NCBI RefSeq assembly: GCF_963678635.1
Contig: NC_087067.1
Location: forward strand, 52,694,233 to 52,754,232
Source: Symsagittifera roscoffensis
Taxonomy: Eukaryota > Xenacoelomorpha > Acoela > Convolutidae
Direction: 5' to 3'
Length of the DNA: 60,000 nucleotides
Shown here piece after piece: positions 13,901 through 24,445 of the stretch. Below the pieces are notes generated by a model. It had not been told where the DNA came from. It worked only from the letters and a program-made list of their open reading frames with translations, and did not search any database. How positions within the stretch are numbered: position 1 is the stretch's first letter; each line of letters starts with the position of its first letter. Made by a program: the position numbers and the translations under genes.

Positions 13901-16900
13901 GGCATGTATGTATGTGTCTCTTATGGTATGCATGTATGTATGTATGGGTGGTATCCATGTGTATCTGTACCTGTATGAATGCAGAAGGACAGCTGGGCCC
14001 AGGTACTTGTCACTGTTCCACCAGTAGGAGGGGCATGTATGTATGTGTCTCTTATGGTATGCATGTATGTATGTATGGGTGGTATCCATGTGTATCTGTA
14101 CCTGTATGACTGCAGAAGGACAGCTGGGCCCAGGTACTTGTCACTGTTCCACCAGTAGGAGGGGCATGTATGTATGTGTCTCTTATGGTATGATGTATGT
14201 ATGTATGGGTGGTATCCATGTGTATCTGTACCTGTATGACTGCAGAAGGACAGCTGGGCCCAGGTACTTGTCACTGTTCTACCAGTAGGAGGGGCATGTA
14301 TGCATGTGTCTCTTATGGTATGATGTATGTATGTATGGGTGGTATCCATGAGTATCTGTACCTGTATGACTGCAGAAGGACAGCTGGGCCCAGGTACTTG
14401 TCACTGTTCCACCAGTAGGAGGGGCATGTATGTATGTGTCTCTTATGGTATGCATGTATGTATGTATGGGTGGTATCCATGAGTATCTGTACCTGTATGA
14501 CTGCAGAAGGACAGCTGGGCCCAGGTACTTGTCACTGTTCCACCAGTAGGAGGGGCATGTATGTATGTGTCTCTTATGGTATGATGTATGTATGTATGTG
14601 TGGTATCCATGTGTATCTGTACCTGTATGACTGCAGAAGGACAGCTGGGCCCAGGTACTTGTCACTGTTCCACCAGTAGGAGGGGCATGTATGTATGTGT
14701 CTCTTATGGTATGATGTATGTATGTATGGGTGGTATCCATGAGTATCTGTACCTGTATGACTGCAGAAGGACAGCTGGGCCCAGGTACTTGTCACTGTTC
14801 CACCAGTAGGAGGGGCATGTATGTATGTGTCTCTTATGGTATGATGTATGTATGTATGTGTGGTATCCATGTGTATCTGTACCTGTATGACTGCAGAAGG
14901 ACAGCTGGGCCCAGGTACTTGTCACTGTTCCACCAGTAGGAGGGGCATGTATGTATGTGTCTCTTATGGTATGCATGTATGTATGTATGGGTGGTATCCA
15001 TGTGTATCTGTACCTGTATGACTGCAGAAGGACAGCTGGGCCCAGGTACTTGTCACTGTTCCACCAGTAGGAGGGACAGGAGGTGGAGCAACAGGCACAC
15101 AGGATGCACTCGTACAGCCCCTCCAACTTCTCCCTGTCCTCCACCGACTGGTACTGCTGCTTCTCCCCCACCTTCATCTCACTCTTCTTCTTCAGAAACG
15201 GCTCAATGCTCCTACACACACACACACTCGACACGACACATTAGACAACATCGCAAGAGATAAATAATGAACTCACAGCTGCAAAGTCTTACGTTGTCAG
15301 CCGAGAATACCCACTTGGAGTGATTAGGATGTGGATTAACTGATGAACCAAAATTAAGCAACACACTACCAATTAACATGGACTAGCGTTTAACGCACTT
15401 CCGGTGCTTCGAAATTTTTCGACAACTTATGAAAAACCGCATATATTGGAAACAACATCTGCAAACTTTTAGTGTACTCTGACTGCACCCAATTACAGGG
15501 TTGGTAATTTCGAACTTTTTAATTTTTTTAATTCCCATTTTAAAAGCGTCATCTCGAAAACTTAATGGGCCTCTGGAGAAATTTGGAGGCCAGATTTGCA
15601 ACCAATGAGAGTCCCTGAGAGCACCCTACTATAGGGTTAGGAATTCAAAATTTTGTGAATTTTTTTTAAACCTGTCTCCCGAAAAAAAAAACTGTCTCGG
15701 AAATTGAAAGGATTTGAGCATTCATATTAAGAGGCAAGATTTGAGACTCCAGGGTGTACGCTGACAATAAGGTTGTATCTTCATCGAGTTGGTAGTTTCA
15801 AATTATTTTTATTTCTTTGTAAATAAGTTCTTTGAGAAATTTTGAGAAAATCAAAAATCGTCACATCCGGAAACTAAAAGCATTTGAGCAGTCGCATGTG
15901 GCAAGATTCGCAACTCTTTAGAGTACCCTGACAACACCGAAATATTGCGTTGGGAATTTCAGATTTTAAAAAAATAAAAATAATTTAAGTTTTCTGAAAA
16001 ATTTTGAAAAAATCACAAAAAAACGTCATATCTCGAAAACTACAAAGAATTCAGCGGTCATACTTGGAGGCAAGATTCGCAATCCTTGATAGTACTCTGA
16101 CAGTACCCAACTACAGGGTTGGGAACTTCAAGTTTTGTAAATTATTTTGTTATTTGAAATTTCTGAAAATTTTTGAAAAAATCTCAAAAATCGTCTTATC
16201 TCGTTAACTAAAATGATTCGAGCATTCAAAATTGGAGGCCAAATTCGCCACCCCTAATTCGATATTGGGCTGCTTAATTTAACCACTAAAATCAAATTGG
16301 AAAGTCGAAAAAATAATCTCTTAACTATTGCAATATACGATATAGCTTAAACATGCAAAAATAATACGTTGAAAAAGCTTAAACATGGCAAGATAGTGAA
16401 GCCCGCATTTAAATATATAATAGATAGATTGAGTTGAATGAGACATTAAATAAAGCCTTCAAGTCGTGATTCAGATTCTACAAAAACCAATCACGGTAAA
16501 ATCCAGAATCAATGTTTTTTGCCATTCAAACCAATCACGGTAAAATCCAGAATCAATGTTTTTTGCCATTCTCATTTAATCGAAAGTCAGACTTCCAAAA
16601 TTCCTAATAACTCATAGTTAAGAAAAATGTTTGTCTGCTGGTATATCTGAAAAAAAAAGAACTTGATGGAATTACTCAATCTGTGTATAGTTTACTCGTT
16701 TGATTTGTAGTATTGAAAAATTGACGATTAGCCCATACAAATAAGTTTTTTCAGTGTTTCTACTTTTAGACGCTTTCTGCGTTCGGACCATTTCGCTTAT
16801 CAACCATCACACGCCGGTCACCAAATTGAAATTTTCAAAAACATCATCATCCTCGTTGTTTTTCTACCTTCTTCTTGGATTCGTAGGTGTAGTGCGAAAA

Positions 16901-19900
16901 ACCGAAAGCGGCCATATTCTTGATAGTGATACATTTGTGCGGATGTGTTCTGTTCTGCAGAGCCTTAAGCGGCCACTGTACATCTGTTTTTTTTATTTTG
17001 CCCGAATATGTCCTGTTCTGGGGACCCTAAAGCTGCAACCTTTTTTCGGATTTTCTGAACTTATACTGAGCCAAAGCGGCCCCTGGTTAGATAACCGAAA
17101 GTTTTCTGACAGCGAAATAAGTTGAAGACATCGGCAGATAGATGACGAGGAATGACACGAGTGAAATCATTACTAATTTTGTTCGCAGGCCTTAAAGCAG
17201 CTATACATTCTATCAGAGCATCATTAATAAATGAATAATTTAAAGGCAGACCTAACGTACGAATAGCAAAAAAAGTTGACCAAAAAATTAATCAGGAATG
17301 AAGATATATAATAAAAAAACGGCTTTAATGAAACAAGATAACGATACTTTGAGTGAGTTTAATGAGACATTGAGTAAAGATAATAAAAATTACAGAGTAA
17401 GCCTGAAGCTGCCATACCTAACAGCAGAGGATAACCAGAAGAAACACATAATTTTGTTTGAAGGCCTAAAGCGACCATTCAGCACAGCAGATAGACAGCA
17501 TCAATCACAAACTTTAAAATTGAGAAACAATGAGGTTATTTTAATGCAGTTTACTCAGAGCTGTTCTGGAAACTCGTGCCTTGACGAATTTTACCAGGAC
17601 GCGAATGAAAGCCGTCAGTGGAGATGTCATTTTTAAATCGGCATTTTTTAGTTTTTACAAATGGAATGTTGTGGTACTCTGCTAGACGCTTGTAACAGCG
17701 GTTTATTCGCCTGATTGTAATTCGTTTGCCCTCCCGGCAAATGAGAGAAAGTTTTGACACCTTAATGCCACGACTCAAACATTTAAGCAAAACATACTCC
17801 TTTTCCTCAACCACAGCTCCCTCACTCCACTCATTATATAATTACCTTTTCGATATTCTAAAATTCTGTAATAGCTTTTTAAATATTCAAAAAAAAAATT
17901 CATTTCTTAGCTTTAAAATATTTTGTGAAACTTATTTTTTGGGTAACGTAGACATTTATTTTCGATATTAGGAAACTTGTTCTTCTATATCATTAACTTT
18001 ATTGTAAACTTTGTAGTTTTGGGTATTTTCGGTTTTACCCCTCACCGCTATATACAGAAAACTTAAAATAAAAAGTTTTATTACACACAGAGGCAAAGCA
18101 GAGCTTCGCAACACTTACAATATATCAAAAACATCCCAACGCAAGATAAGGAAGAGAAAAAGAGAAGGAAGCCGAAACTTTTTTTGGAAAACGAGTTAAA
18201 AAATACTTTTAAAAAACAAAACTTTACACCTTGGTCTTGCAAAATGATCTACACACAGGCGAAGCGGAGCTTCGCGCCAATTGCGATGCAACACAATCAT
18301 AAAAAAGCAGGAATCGAAAAAAAAATGAAAAAGTTGAAAAAAACTAGGGGAACCAAAATGTTCGTATGTCTCAATGAAGGACACCTAGGGCTCAGCTAAA
18401 ACTGGAAGTAACTATTTAATATTTTTTGAATTTGATATACTGATGCGGGACGAAATGCGTCCTTCAAAATTTAGACTTCGCCCAAATCCTTAGTTGTTCA
18501 AAGTGAGAACAGTGAAAATCTTACGCAGCTTCTTTCGATTGAAATCTTTAGCTCAGATTTGATAGGGTAATTTTTAAGAAAATTCAAAAAATTTCTGTAG
18601 TATAGTCAAACTCAAAAATCAACAACTTTTTTCTGCTAAATGCAGGTCGTGGCCGGTAAAGTAGGGAAGATTCCTAAAGCCGTATTTCTCGATTGAACAC
18701 TTGAACACTAAACCTGAGAATTGGCAACCAATTTCTAAAACAGTCCATTTTTGTAACTGAGCCCTTTCACTTGTTTAAAGGCCATAACTTTTTTCTACCA
18801 GAAACTGGGTTTAGCAAATTATAAGGTTAAGCTTCTAACAACCTGTTCGTTTGATTAAAACTATGATATCAGTTTTGGCAGGATAGTTATCGAGAAAAGT
18901 CCATAAAACGGTCAAAAAATCAGAGAGTTGACATTTCCGAGAATCAGAACTTTTTGTAGCCCCTCATTTAGAAGAGATTCAGCCAATTTGATATTTCGCT
19001 TGAACCCAAAAACTTAGGTTTGTGTGGGTAGTTCGAGAAAATCAAAAAGTTTCAAAAACGATCAAAAAAAATTTTGACTTTTCCGAGGACAATAATTTAT
19101 TTTGGATAAAAAATTTGGGCGGAGTCGCATATGCAAAAGAGCTTTTTAAAACCCGTTTTTTTGATTGAACCCAAAATCTTAGATATAGGAGAGTTTAAAT
19201 TCAACAAATTTTGGCAAAAAAGGATTTAAAAAAATCAAAAAATTGACTTTTCCGAGGACAACTTTTCGTGGAAAAAAAATGTGAGTAGCAATGCTAATTC
19301 AGGGGAGCTTCTCACTAGCCGTTATCTCCATTGAACCCACAACCTCGGGTTTGGGAGGTCACTTTTTGAGAAAACTTATTTAAAAAAATATAAAAAACGG
19401 TCAAAAAATCAAACACTTGACTATTCCGAGGGCCATAATTTTGAGTTCAAAAACTTTGGGCATAACCGCTTATTGAGGGGAGCTTTTCAACTCCCTTCTA
19501 TCATTGAAACGTAAATATCAGATTTGATAGGTTAGTTTTTGAGAAAAGAAGAAAAAATATGTCGGTCAAATATTCCCCCTACAGACGTTTTCGAAGGCTG
19601 TAGACAAAAGGGGAAAGCAAAAAGAGACCAGAGGAGTATGCAGGCACAAAAAAATGTAGGCGATTGTTCTATGTATACTCCTTTTTTGAAATTCAGAGGA
19701 AAAGCTTTCGGGGAAATTTTTATTTTGCAAAAAGTATTAAAATTTCCAAAGCGTCTCAAAAAAACTAAAATAAAAAACCCTTACATAATACCTGTTCATC
19801 AAACAGGAATTTTAGGCAAAAATGCCAAGCAAAACATTTGAAATTCAAATTAGCAACTGGACAAAACTTATGAAGCGGAAACAAGGCCGACAATCTTTGA

Positions 19901-21273
19901 GCAGACACCAGTTGAGCCGAAATAAACTATGTAAAAAACTTTTTAAAGTTTAGTTTCAAGTCCCCCCTAAACTACCCTGTAATAACTAGTACTTAAGTAA
20001 CCAGTATTTAAGTTTGAATTTTCAAGAAATTGAGCAAGAATCCCACAAAAGCCTCAAAACATTTTTGCTTTCGAAACGTAGCAATATAAGATTTTATCGC
20101 CGATAAAACATTTGCTGAAAATTTTTTAAATTGTTTTATAATTATATCAAATCTTCGAACTCTGCATTAAGTCAAAAGTTGGTTTCAACTTATTTAGACT
20201 TCAAATTTATGACAAGGTCTTTGATGCCTAAACGTGTCAATTTTTGCGAGTATGAATAAATGCTTTCAATACTTATTACTTTTAACTAACCTGTACTGTG
20301 CGTAGAAGTTGGTCATATCGGGTACCAGATCCTTCACAACATACATGTGTGGCAGAGGGTAGATCTTGGTGGTCTTGGTCGTGTCTATCTTGCAGAGACA
20401 GGCCAGCTGGTTCGTTCCATCGATGTTCATCGCACAGGAGCCACAGATGCCTTCTCTGCACGAACGTCTGAAGGTGAGGGTGGGGTCTGTCTCAGACTTG
20501 ATCTTGATCAGCGCATCCAACACCATAGGACCACAAGAACTCATGTCCACTTTGTAATCCTACATGCACAACACTCTTAATAGCATTATCAATGTCATAT
20601 TCTGACAACTGCTATTCACAATAATGGTAAGATGCAGTTTTCATATCCATCTTTCTTTCACAAAAGACTGATGCACAACATATTTGATGCACAAATTAAT
20701 CAAAAAATAATTGGGCCGCAGTGGTAGTCGGGTCAGTGGAGATTCATAAACACCGATTGAAGATTCTTATTTGCAGCCTTGGCACCACATGTTCTTATGT
20801 TGAGCAAAAGACCATTGACAAACTAAAGACTACGCCACTACTACGTGGTATTTCATCAACTGCAACAATGATTGTGTTTGAGATGATTTCCTTATGAACA
20901 TTATTTGGTTGCTATCAATTTCTTTTTCAAGGGCTTATTTCAGCAAAACGGAGCACCCGATATGCAGTGCCACGTTTCACCAAATCTAATCAAGTTACCC
21001 ATTTTTTTGTTAAATGTGGGTGGTGATTATAGTGCATGCGGTAAAAAAAAGTGTAGAGCAATGTAGTGAGGTTATTTTGTCACTAAGTATTGTATGTACC
21101 TGCATGCGTGGTTTGGCTTCCTGTTCTGGATCCCATCTGTAGATACTGAAGTTGGCCGAAGTGGAAGTGGACGAAAACGCCTGTCTCACACTCACTGCCG
21201 CCATCGCCTGTCCTCTCCGCAGACTACACACACTAGACACCACTCGACGACTGCTGTTGCTACAGGCAGACAT
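4696..21273 (-). CDS. SDHB: Succinate dehydrogenase iron-sulfur subunit B, four exons (whole gene span)
   Basis: Exons 21273-21100, 20559-20291, 15211-15014 and 4933-4696 join in frame (phases 0, 2, 2) into 292 codons plus TGA, close to the ~280 residues usual in animals. The product is the Fe-S subunit of respiratory complex II in the inner mitochondrial membrane, passing electrons from SDHA flavin to ubiquinone. An N-terminal Ser/Arg-rich stretch looks like a mitochondrial transit peptide. The [2Fe-2S] ligands are in [10 protein letters not shown] plus the later LAC. The [4Fe-4S] and [3Fe-4S] ligands are in [12 protein letters not shown] and [22 protein letters not shown] carries the quinone-pocket Ser/Trp known in the family. 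All key residues are present, so the gene looks functional. Oddities: 15.7 kb of introns in a 16.6 kb gene, and intron 3 is dominated by a satellite made from the end of exon 3. Confidence 0.96.
5653..15075 (-). repeat. 131 bp tandem array, 72 exon-tail copies, built from the SDHB exon 3/intron 3 junction
   Basis: Unit on minus: 62 nt of exon 3 (CCCTCCTACTGGTGG ... TCATACAG), the donor GTACAG, then ~69 bp of TAC/CAT-rich intron (ATGGATACCACCCATACATA..., CATAAGAGACACATACATA...). I counted 72 exon-tail copies, the last being the functional exon end. Most units differ by 0-2 bases. Variants: GAGTATC or GTGTATC after ATCCAT; 130 bp units lacking one base (TATGATG) before copies near 8448, 14211, 14341, 14602, 14732 and 14862; a 4 bp loss near 10636; a 4 bp gain near 13125. 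131 is not a multiple of 3, so the reading frame rotates each unit and gives overlapping 99-codon ORFs on minus that always stop at the TAA in ACCATAAGAG. Each unit has PstI (CTGCAG) and ApaI (GGGCCC) sites, apart from point variants. Confidence 0.97.
15014..15211 (-). CDS. SDHB: SDHB exon 3 (4Fe-4S motif and quinone-site motif); its last 62 nt are one copy of the 131 bp array
   Basis: The acceptor lies after a (TG)n tract (GTGTGTGTAG|G AGC ATT). It encodes SIEPFLKKK ... [27 protein letters not shown] ... LLQSY and ends TACAG|GTACAG at 15014/15013 (phase 2). From 15075 downward the exon is part of the tandem array. The genuine copy differs from the repeats just inside the exon: TGTCCCTCC here, TGCCCCTCC in the repeats. 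The donor lacks the consensus G at +5 and is identical to the donors of the downstream repeat copies. If the intron is retained, the reading frame stays open through about 2.5 repeats and stops near 14704. Confidence 0.95.
15370..16440. repeat. Dispersed element with ~165 bp internal repeats (second family), copy 1, in SDHB intron 2
   Basis: CGTCATATCTCGAAAACTA-like anchors followed by TTTGAGCAGTC and GGAGGCAAGATTCGCA recur at about 15549, 15690, 15860, 16025 and 16192. Each is trailed by GAGTACCCTGACAGCACCC and ACTACAGGGTTGGGAA-like text. The element starts with AGCGTTTAACGCACTTCCGG and ends with GATATAGCTTAAACATGCAA and GTGAAGCCCGCATTTAAATA. The same layout recurs at 24410-25710. Confidence 0.8.
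16487..16573. repeat. 44 bp tandem duplication
   Basis: CCAATCACGGTAAAATCCAG followed by AATCAATGTTTTTTGCCATTC occurs at 16487 and 16531. The two copies look identical. Located in SDHB intron 2. Confidence 0.9.
16574..18076. other. SDHB intron 2 interior without a supported gene
   Basis: Apart from the SGNH-like remnant (17551-17814), this contains no supported exon. A motif close to CCTAAAGCGGCC recurs at irregular spacing (about 16905, 16960, 17020, 17070, 17189, 17400, 17462), hinting at a decayed repeat. A 123-codon plus frame at 16754 lacks coding bias. Confidence 0.5.
17551..17814 (-). pseudogene. Fragment resembling the SGNH-type domain of a retroelement ORF
   Basis: An 87-codon frame reads [20 protein letters not shown], then [13 protein letters not shown]. 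The spacing of NRI..LL..YA..HN..FV followed by D.S.DG.H resembles the C-terminal half of SGNH/esterase-like domains in some retrotransposon ORF1 proteins (usual motif DGLHLN). It is short, sits inside SDHB intron 2 and has no companion domain. The identification rests on recall of the motif and could be wrong. Confidence 0.3.
18077..18300. repeat. Two copies of a GCGAAGC-GGA-GCTTCGC-type palindromic motif
   Basis: ACACAGAGGCAAAGCAGAGCTTCGCAACA at about 18085 and ACACAGGCGAAGCGGAGCTTCGCG at about 18252 share a self-complementary core (GCGAAGC / GCTTCGC). The same core occurs at about 2227 (GTGAAGCGGAGCTTCGCAGC). It probably marks one family of degenerate repeats. Confidence 0.55.
18440..19860. 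repeat. Dispersed element with ~165 bp degenerate internal repeats, copy 2
   Basis: Anchors similar to CCGAGGGCCATAACTTTTTG lie at about 18780, 18938, 19082, 19252 and 19427. The 3' end has CAAAGCGTCTCAAAAAAAC and ACATAATACCTGTTCATCAA, matching the end of the copy at 265-1190. The region after it (ATGCCAAGCAAAACATTTGA, TTAGCAACTGGACA) also matches 2354-2400. It lies in SDHB intron 2. Confidence 0.75.
20291..20559 (-). CDS. SDHB: SDHB exon 2 ([2Fe-2S] ferredoxin-like domain)
   Basis: The acceptor GCATGTAG precedes GAT TAC AAA at 20559. The exon encodes [19 protein letters not shown] onward, with [10 protein letters not shown] and LAC as [2Fe-2S] cysteines and [17 protein letters not shown], to YAQY plus two bases of the next Arg codon. 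Donor TACAG|GTTAGT at 20290 (phase 2). The true exon starts upstream of the first Met of this frame. Confidence 0.96.
21100..21273 (-). CDS. SDHB: SDHB exon 1 (transit peptide)
   Basis: ATG at 21273 starts 58 codons ([12 protein letters not shown]...EAKPRMQ). A likely splice acceptor (GTCTTGCAG) ends 8 nt upstream at 21281, so the longer in-frame reading beginning with GTG at 21294 is probably not coding. Ser/Arg-rich with few acids, as expected of a mitochondrial presequence, then FSIYRWDPE, which begins the mature family sequence. The donor is ATGCAG|GTACAT at 21099 (phase 0). Confidence 0.92.
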
Positions 21274-21299
21274 ATTAACTCTGCAAGACAACACAACAC

Positions 21300-22230
21300 T
21301 CGCATCTTGTTAACAGTTTCACCATATTGCAAAGAGCAGATTTCTTAAAAAGTTCAAATTTCGTATACGCTTAACCGGTACAATTTTTTAAAATTCGTAT
21401 ATGCTTAACCGTGCATCTCACAATTACGCAAGATTCTAAATAAACAGCAACTGAGCCAGTTTAACCATAGATACGTTAAACCGGTTATTCCTTATTTGGC
21501 GTCTTAATATACGGGTCGACTTCCAAATCTAAACTTGACAAGATTGATCTTAAAATAAACAGATTAACTATAGTCTTAATCTTCAAGAAAAAGTTTGAAT
21601 CAGTATATTTATTGCGTGAAAAAATGCAAATATATACTGTGAAAGAGCTTCATTTATACGAACTCTTACAACTTCTTTGTTAAATTATGCGCGTTGAATG
21701 CGAATCTGTGACTCTTGGGAAAAATACTATTTCCAATGAACTCTTCAAACTCCATAATAATCAAACAAGAGCAAGAAAATTGATGATCAACTCTGAAAGA
21801 GACCACACGTTTCCAATTTTTAATAAAGCAAGAAAATTCTACAACTGTTTCAAAAATATTTTTCTCAAATTTTTTGAAATGTTTTGCAAAATGACACGCA
21901 ATGAAATTAACAACTTTCTCCATACTTTTATGGACTACAATAAGAGGAAATAAAGAGCTAACCAATTTAATGATCAATTTTTTTACCTCGATTGTTTTCA
22001 AAACTGAGAATCGTAAAATAATATAACGGTGGTACTACACCACCATACCTAGTAAAGCCTCGTTTTTTTTTGCGCTGAGACGTCTAAAAACATGCATTAA
22101 TTATCTAACGATCTCCCAGACTGAATTCTTCTATGATGATTATTTATTTAAAATTATTTGGTAAACGTGGACGTAAACTGGAAACAATTTATTATTGTTC
22201 CGACTATTTGAAATATGGGAACTTGGCATT
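21300..22230. other. Intergenic, nothing supported
   Basis: Directly upstream of SDHB; AT-rich. GCGCTGAGACGTCTAAAAAC within 22063-22112 is shared with 25793-25845 and marks a small dispersed repeat. ORFs at 21666-22001 on both strands overlap each other and lack coding bias. Confidence 0.5.
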
Positions 22231-22232
22231 CA

Positions 22233-22481
22233 GGCGTGTTTTATTTTTTAGTTGTTTCTTTTTTTTTGTGGTTTTCCACGCAAAAGCAAGTACCACAAAT
22301 AATCATCTTTAAGAACTAATAATCAATCTCATCTTTAATCATCTTTAACCACAAATAATCATCTTCAAGAACCACAAATAATCATCTTACAGAAGGCGTG
22401 TTTTAGTTTTTTCTTTTTTTAGTTTTTCTTTTTTTTTGGTTTTCCACGCAAAAGCAAGTACCACAAATAATCATCTTTGGA
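22233..22481. repeat. Direct repeat with a short internal array
   Basis: A ~75 bp block (GGCGTGTTTTA, a T-rich run, GGTTTTCCACGCAAAAGCAA, ACCACAAATAATCATCTT) occurs at 22233-22308 and 22395-22478. Between them, CCACAAATAATCATCTT recurs two more times. It contains no coding frame. Confidence 0.8.
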
Positions 22482-24370
22482 AAGGCAAGAACTTTAGCCT
22501 TTCCAATTGTAATTCGAACTACCTTAAAAAAATTTTAATAACCTCGAGAAAAACCTATTGGAAAATTTTGATTTTTGGTCTAATTTCGAGCGAATGAAGT
22601 GAACGAGCAAGCTTTTTGTTTTTCAACCAGAAAATTTAACACAAATAATCAACTGAATGGGTTGAGCGATACTTCATATTGAAGCTCTTTCGATCCTAAT
22701 TCGAGCAAAATTCAAAAATCTTCGAAAGGTTGTCCCAATGTCGAGAAAATCCGGTTTGAAATTTTGGAGTTTTCGTCGAGCTCCGAGCGATAAAAGCAAG
22801 CGAGCAGGCTTATTAAAGAAGGATAAGTCATGAACAATTACTGCAAAAAAATTGAAAAAGAACGTTTTTGAACTTAGATTTTTTTTGTCTAGTCAATTTT
22901 TGACTGTGACTCGAATATGCATAAATTTAAGGTTTACGTCAGATCCTTTCATCACAGCACGCACAAAAAACAACAATTTGGAAAAAAACATGAAAAAAAA
23001 ATTCATGCAAAGAACTTTTTGCACAGCGACTTGCTATCCTTGTATTATTATATGGGCCGATATTCGCAACTAAGAATAGCGTACAGGAGGTGTTAAGAAG
23101 ATTCCACAACTCACATGAGGGATACAATTGTGACAGTCCGTGTCCAGCTAAAAATAATCCAAACTACAGAGACACAATCATCTCACATAATGCACTACAA
23201 AAGACTAATCAAATACTTTGATTTGGAAAATTTTTCAAACAAAATTTCGATTCTGATGCTGTTAAAATAGCAGAAGTTGCTTTTTTCTAATAATTTTACA
23301 AAAAAACCATATCTGTATAAAACTACCGAATGTTGGCAAAAATTTTAATTTGTCACTTAAATCTTTGGAAGGAGATTTCATGACCGGAAGCACTAAAACA
23401 TAGCCAACTGATAATTGGAAAAGAGTCAATGAAGGCCAGGAAAAAAGAAAGAAAACTAACTTGCTTTAAAAAAAACATTACCTTTATTTAATGCGCAAGG
23501 TGGTGTAGTAGCAGTCAGCTTAAATGAAAGAAACAGAACATAGCCAACAGACACTAAAGAATCGACCGAACACCTATATAACTTCGGAATTTTTTTCGAA
23601 GGTTTCGAAATTTGATAAAAAATGCAACTGCGAAACTCGTACTTCTAATTTTGAGAAGCAAAACTATGCAGATTTTTAGTAACGAACTATTAGGTCAAAA
23701 AATTATGAAAAAAGAATTAACTTTACATTAAAAATGTTTTTTGATGGACTCAAAACATCCAAATATCCGATAGCTATGCCAGTATATTTGAAATTGTCCG
23801 CATTTATAAAATCTCGAAAACTTATAAAAAATAAGATTTTCATTTCAGTTCAAATTCAAAATAAAAATAAGATTTTCTTTTCAGTATAAATTCGAAATGC
23901 TATAGAGTGAGCCACTAACTCAATCAACTGAAAATCCGACGAACGAACAACCTATTTAAATTTAAGTAAGTAGAAATTAAATATTCGCACACACTATAAA
24001 AATTATCAAAATACAAAAAAAAACGTAGCCTTCAAAATTCAGTGCGGAATAGCCACGAAAAAAAAACATGCTACTCAAATTAGCGTACAAATAAAACTTG
24101 TACTCAAAACAACTGACTTAATCAACAACAAAGTCAAAATGTCGCTCAATAGAGAAAAAATAGAGATTTTTTCCGATTAGATTTTTCAGAAGCGGGGCTG
24201 AAATTCGCAAACATAAGCAACAAAATGGCAAAAAAAAGCTCTAAAAAGGCAAAAATAAAAACGGTAAAAATAAAAAAAAAATAGAAAAGGTAAAAGTGAG
24301 AAAATTATAACTTTTCATGCGTACCGGAATCGAATCTTCATTGAAATGACAAAACTCAAAACAAAATTTT
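22482..24370. other. Intergenic, AT-rich, mostly without identifiable content
   Basis: A degenerate direct repeat is visible at about 22543-22625 and 22740-22812 (CGAGAAAA, then AATTTTGATTTTTGG or AATTTTGGAGTTTTCG, then CGAGCGA, then GCAAGC). No coding frame is supported. Confidence 0.45.
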
Positions 24371-24372
24371 TG

Positions 24373-24445
24373 GTATGTGCCGGACCCGAACTCAGGACAG
24401 ATATCTTAAGACTAGCGTGTAAAGCACCTCCGGTGCATCGAACTT
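24373..24445 (-). repeat. Possible tRNA-derived SINE head
   Basis: On minus: GATGCACCGGAGGTGCTTTA, then ACGCTAGTCTTAAGATATCT, then GTCCTGAGTTCGGGTCCGGC. The last part resembles a pol III B box (GGTTCRANTCC) at roughly tRNA spacing from an anticodon-like arm. It overlaps the start of the repeat element at 24410. Confidence 0.35.

Noticed and set aside
5653-15075. CRISPR-like array
   Set aside because: Units are contiguous 131 bp tandem copies with no variable spacers, in a eukaryotic intron.
5607-15234. Dozens of overlapping 99-codon minus frames and 65-codon plus frames in the array, as a repetitive protein gene
   Set aside because: They arise because the 131 bp unit rotates the reading frame; all end at the same in-unit stop, have no starts of their own beyond chance ATGs, and the sequence is SDHB intron.
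16754-17125. 123-codon plus frame in SDHB intron 2
   Set aside because: No coding bias, no domain and repeat-like content.
21666-22001. 111-codon minus and 88-codon plus frames
   Set aside because: Mutually antisense AT-rich frames with no recognisable motif.
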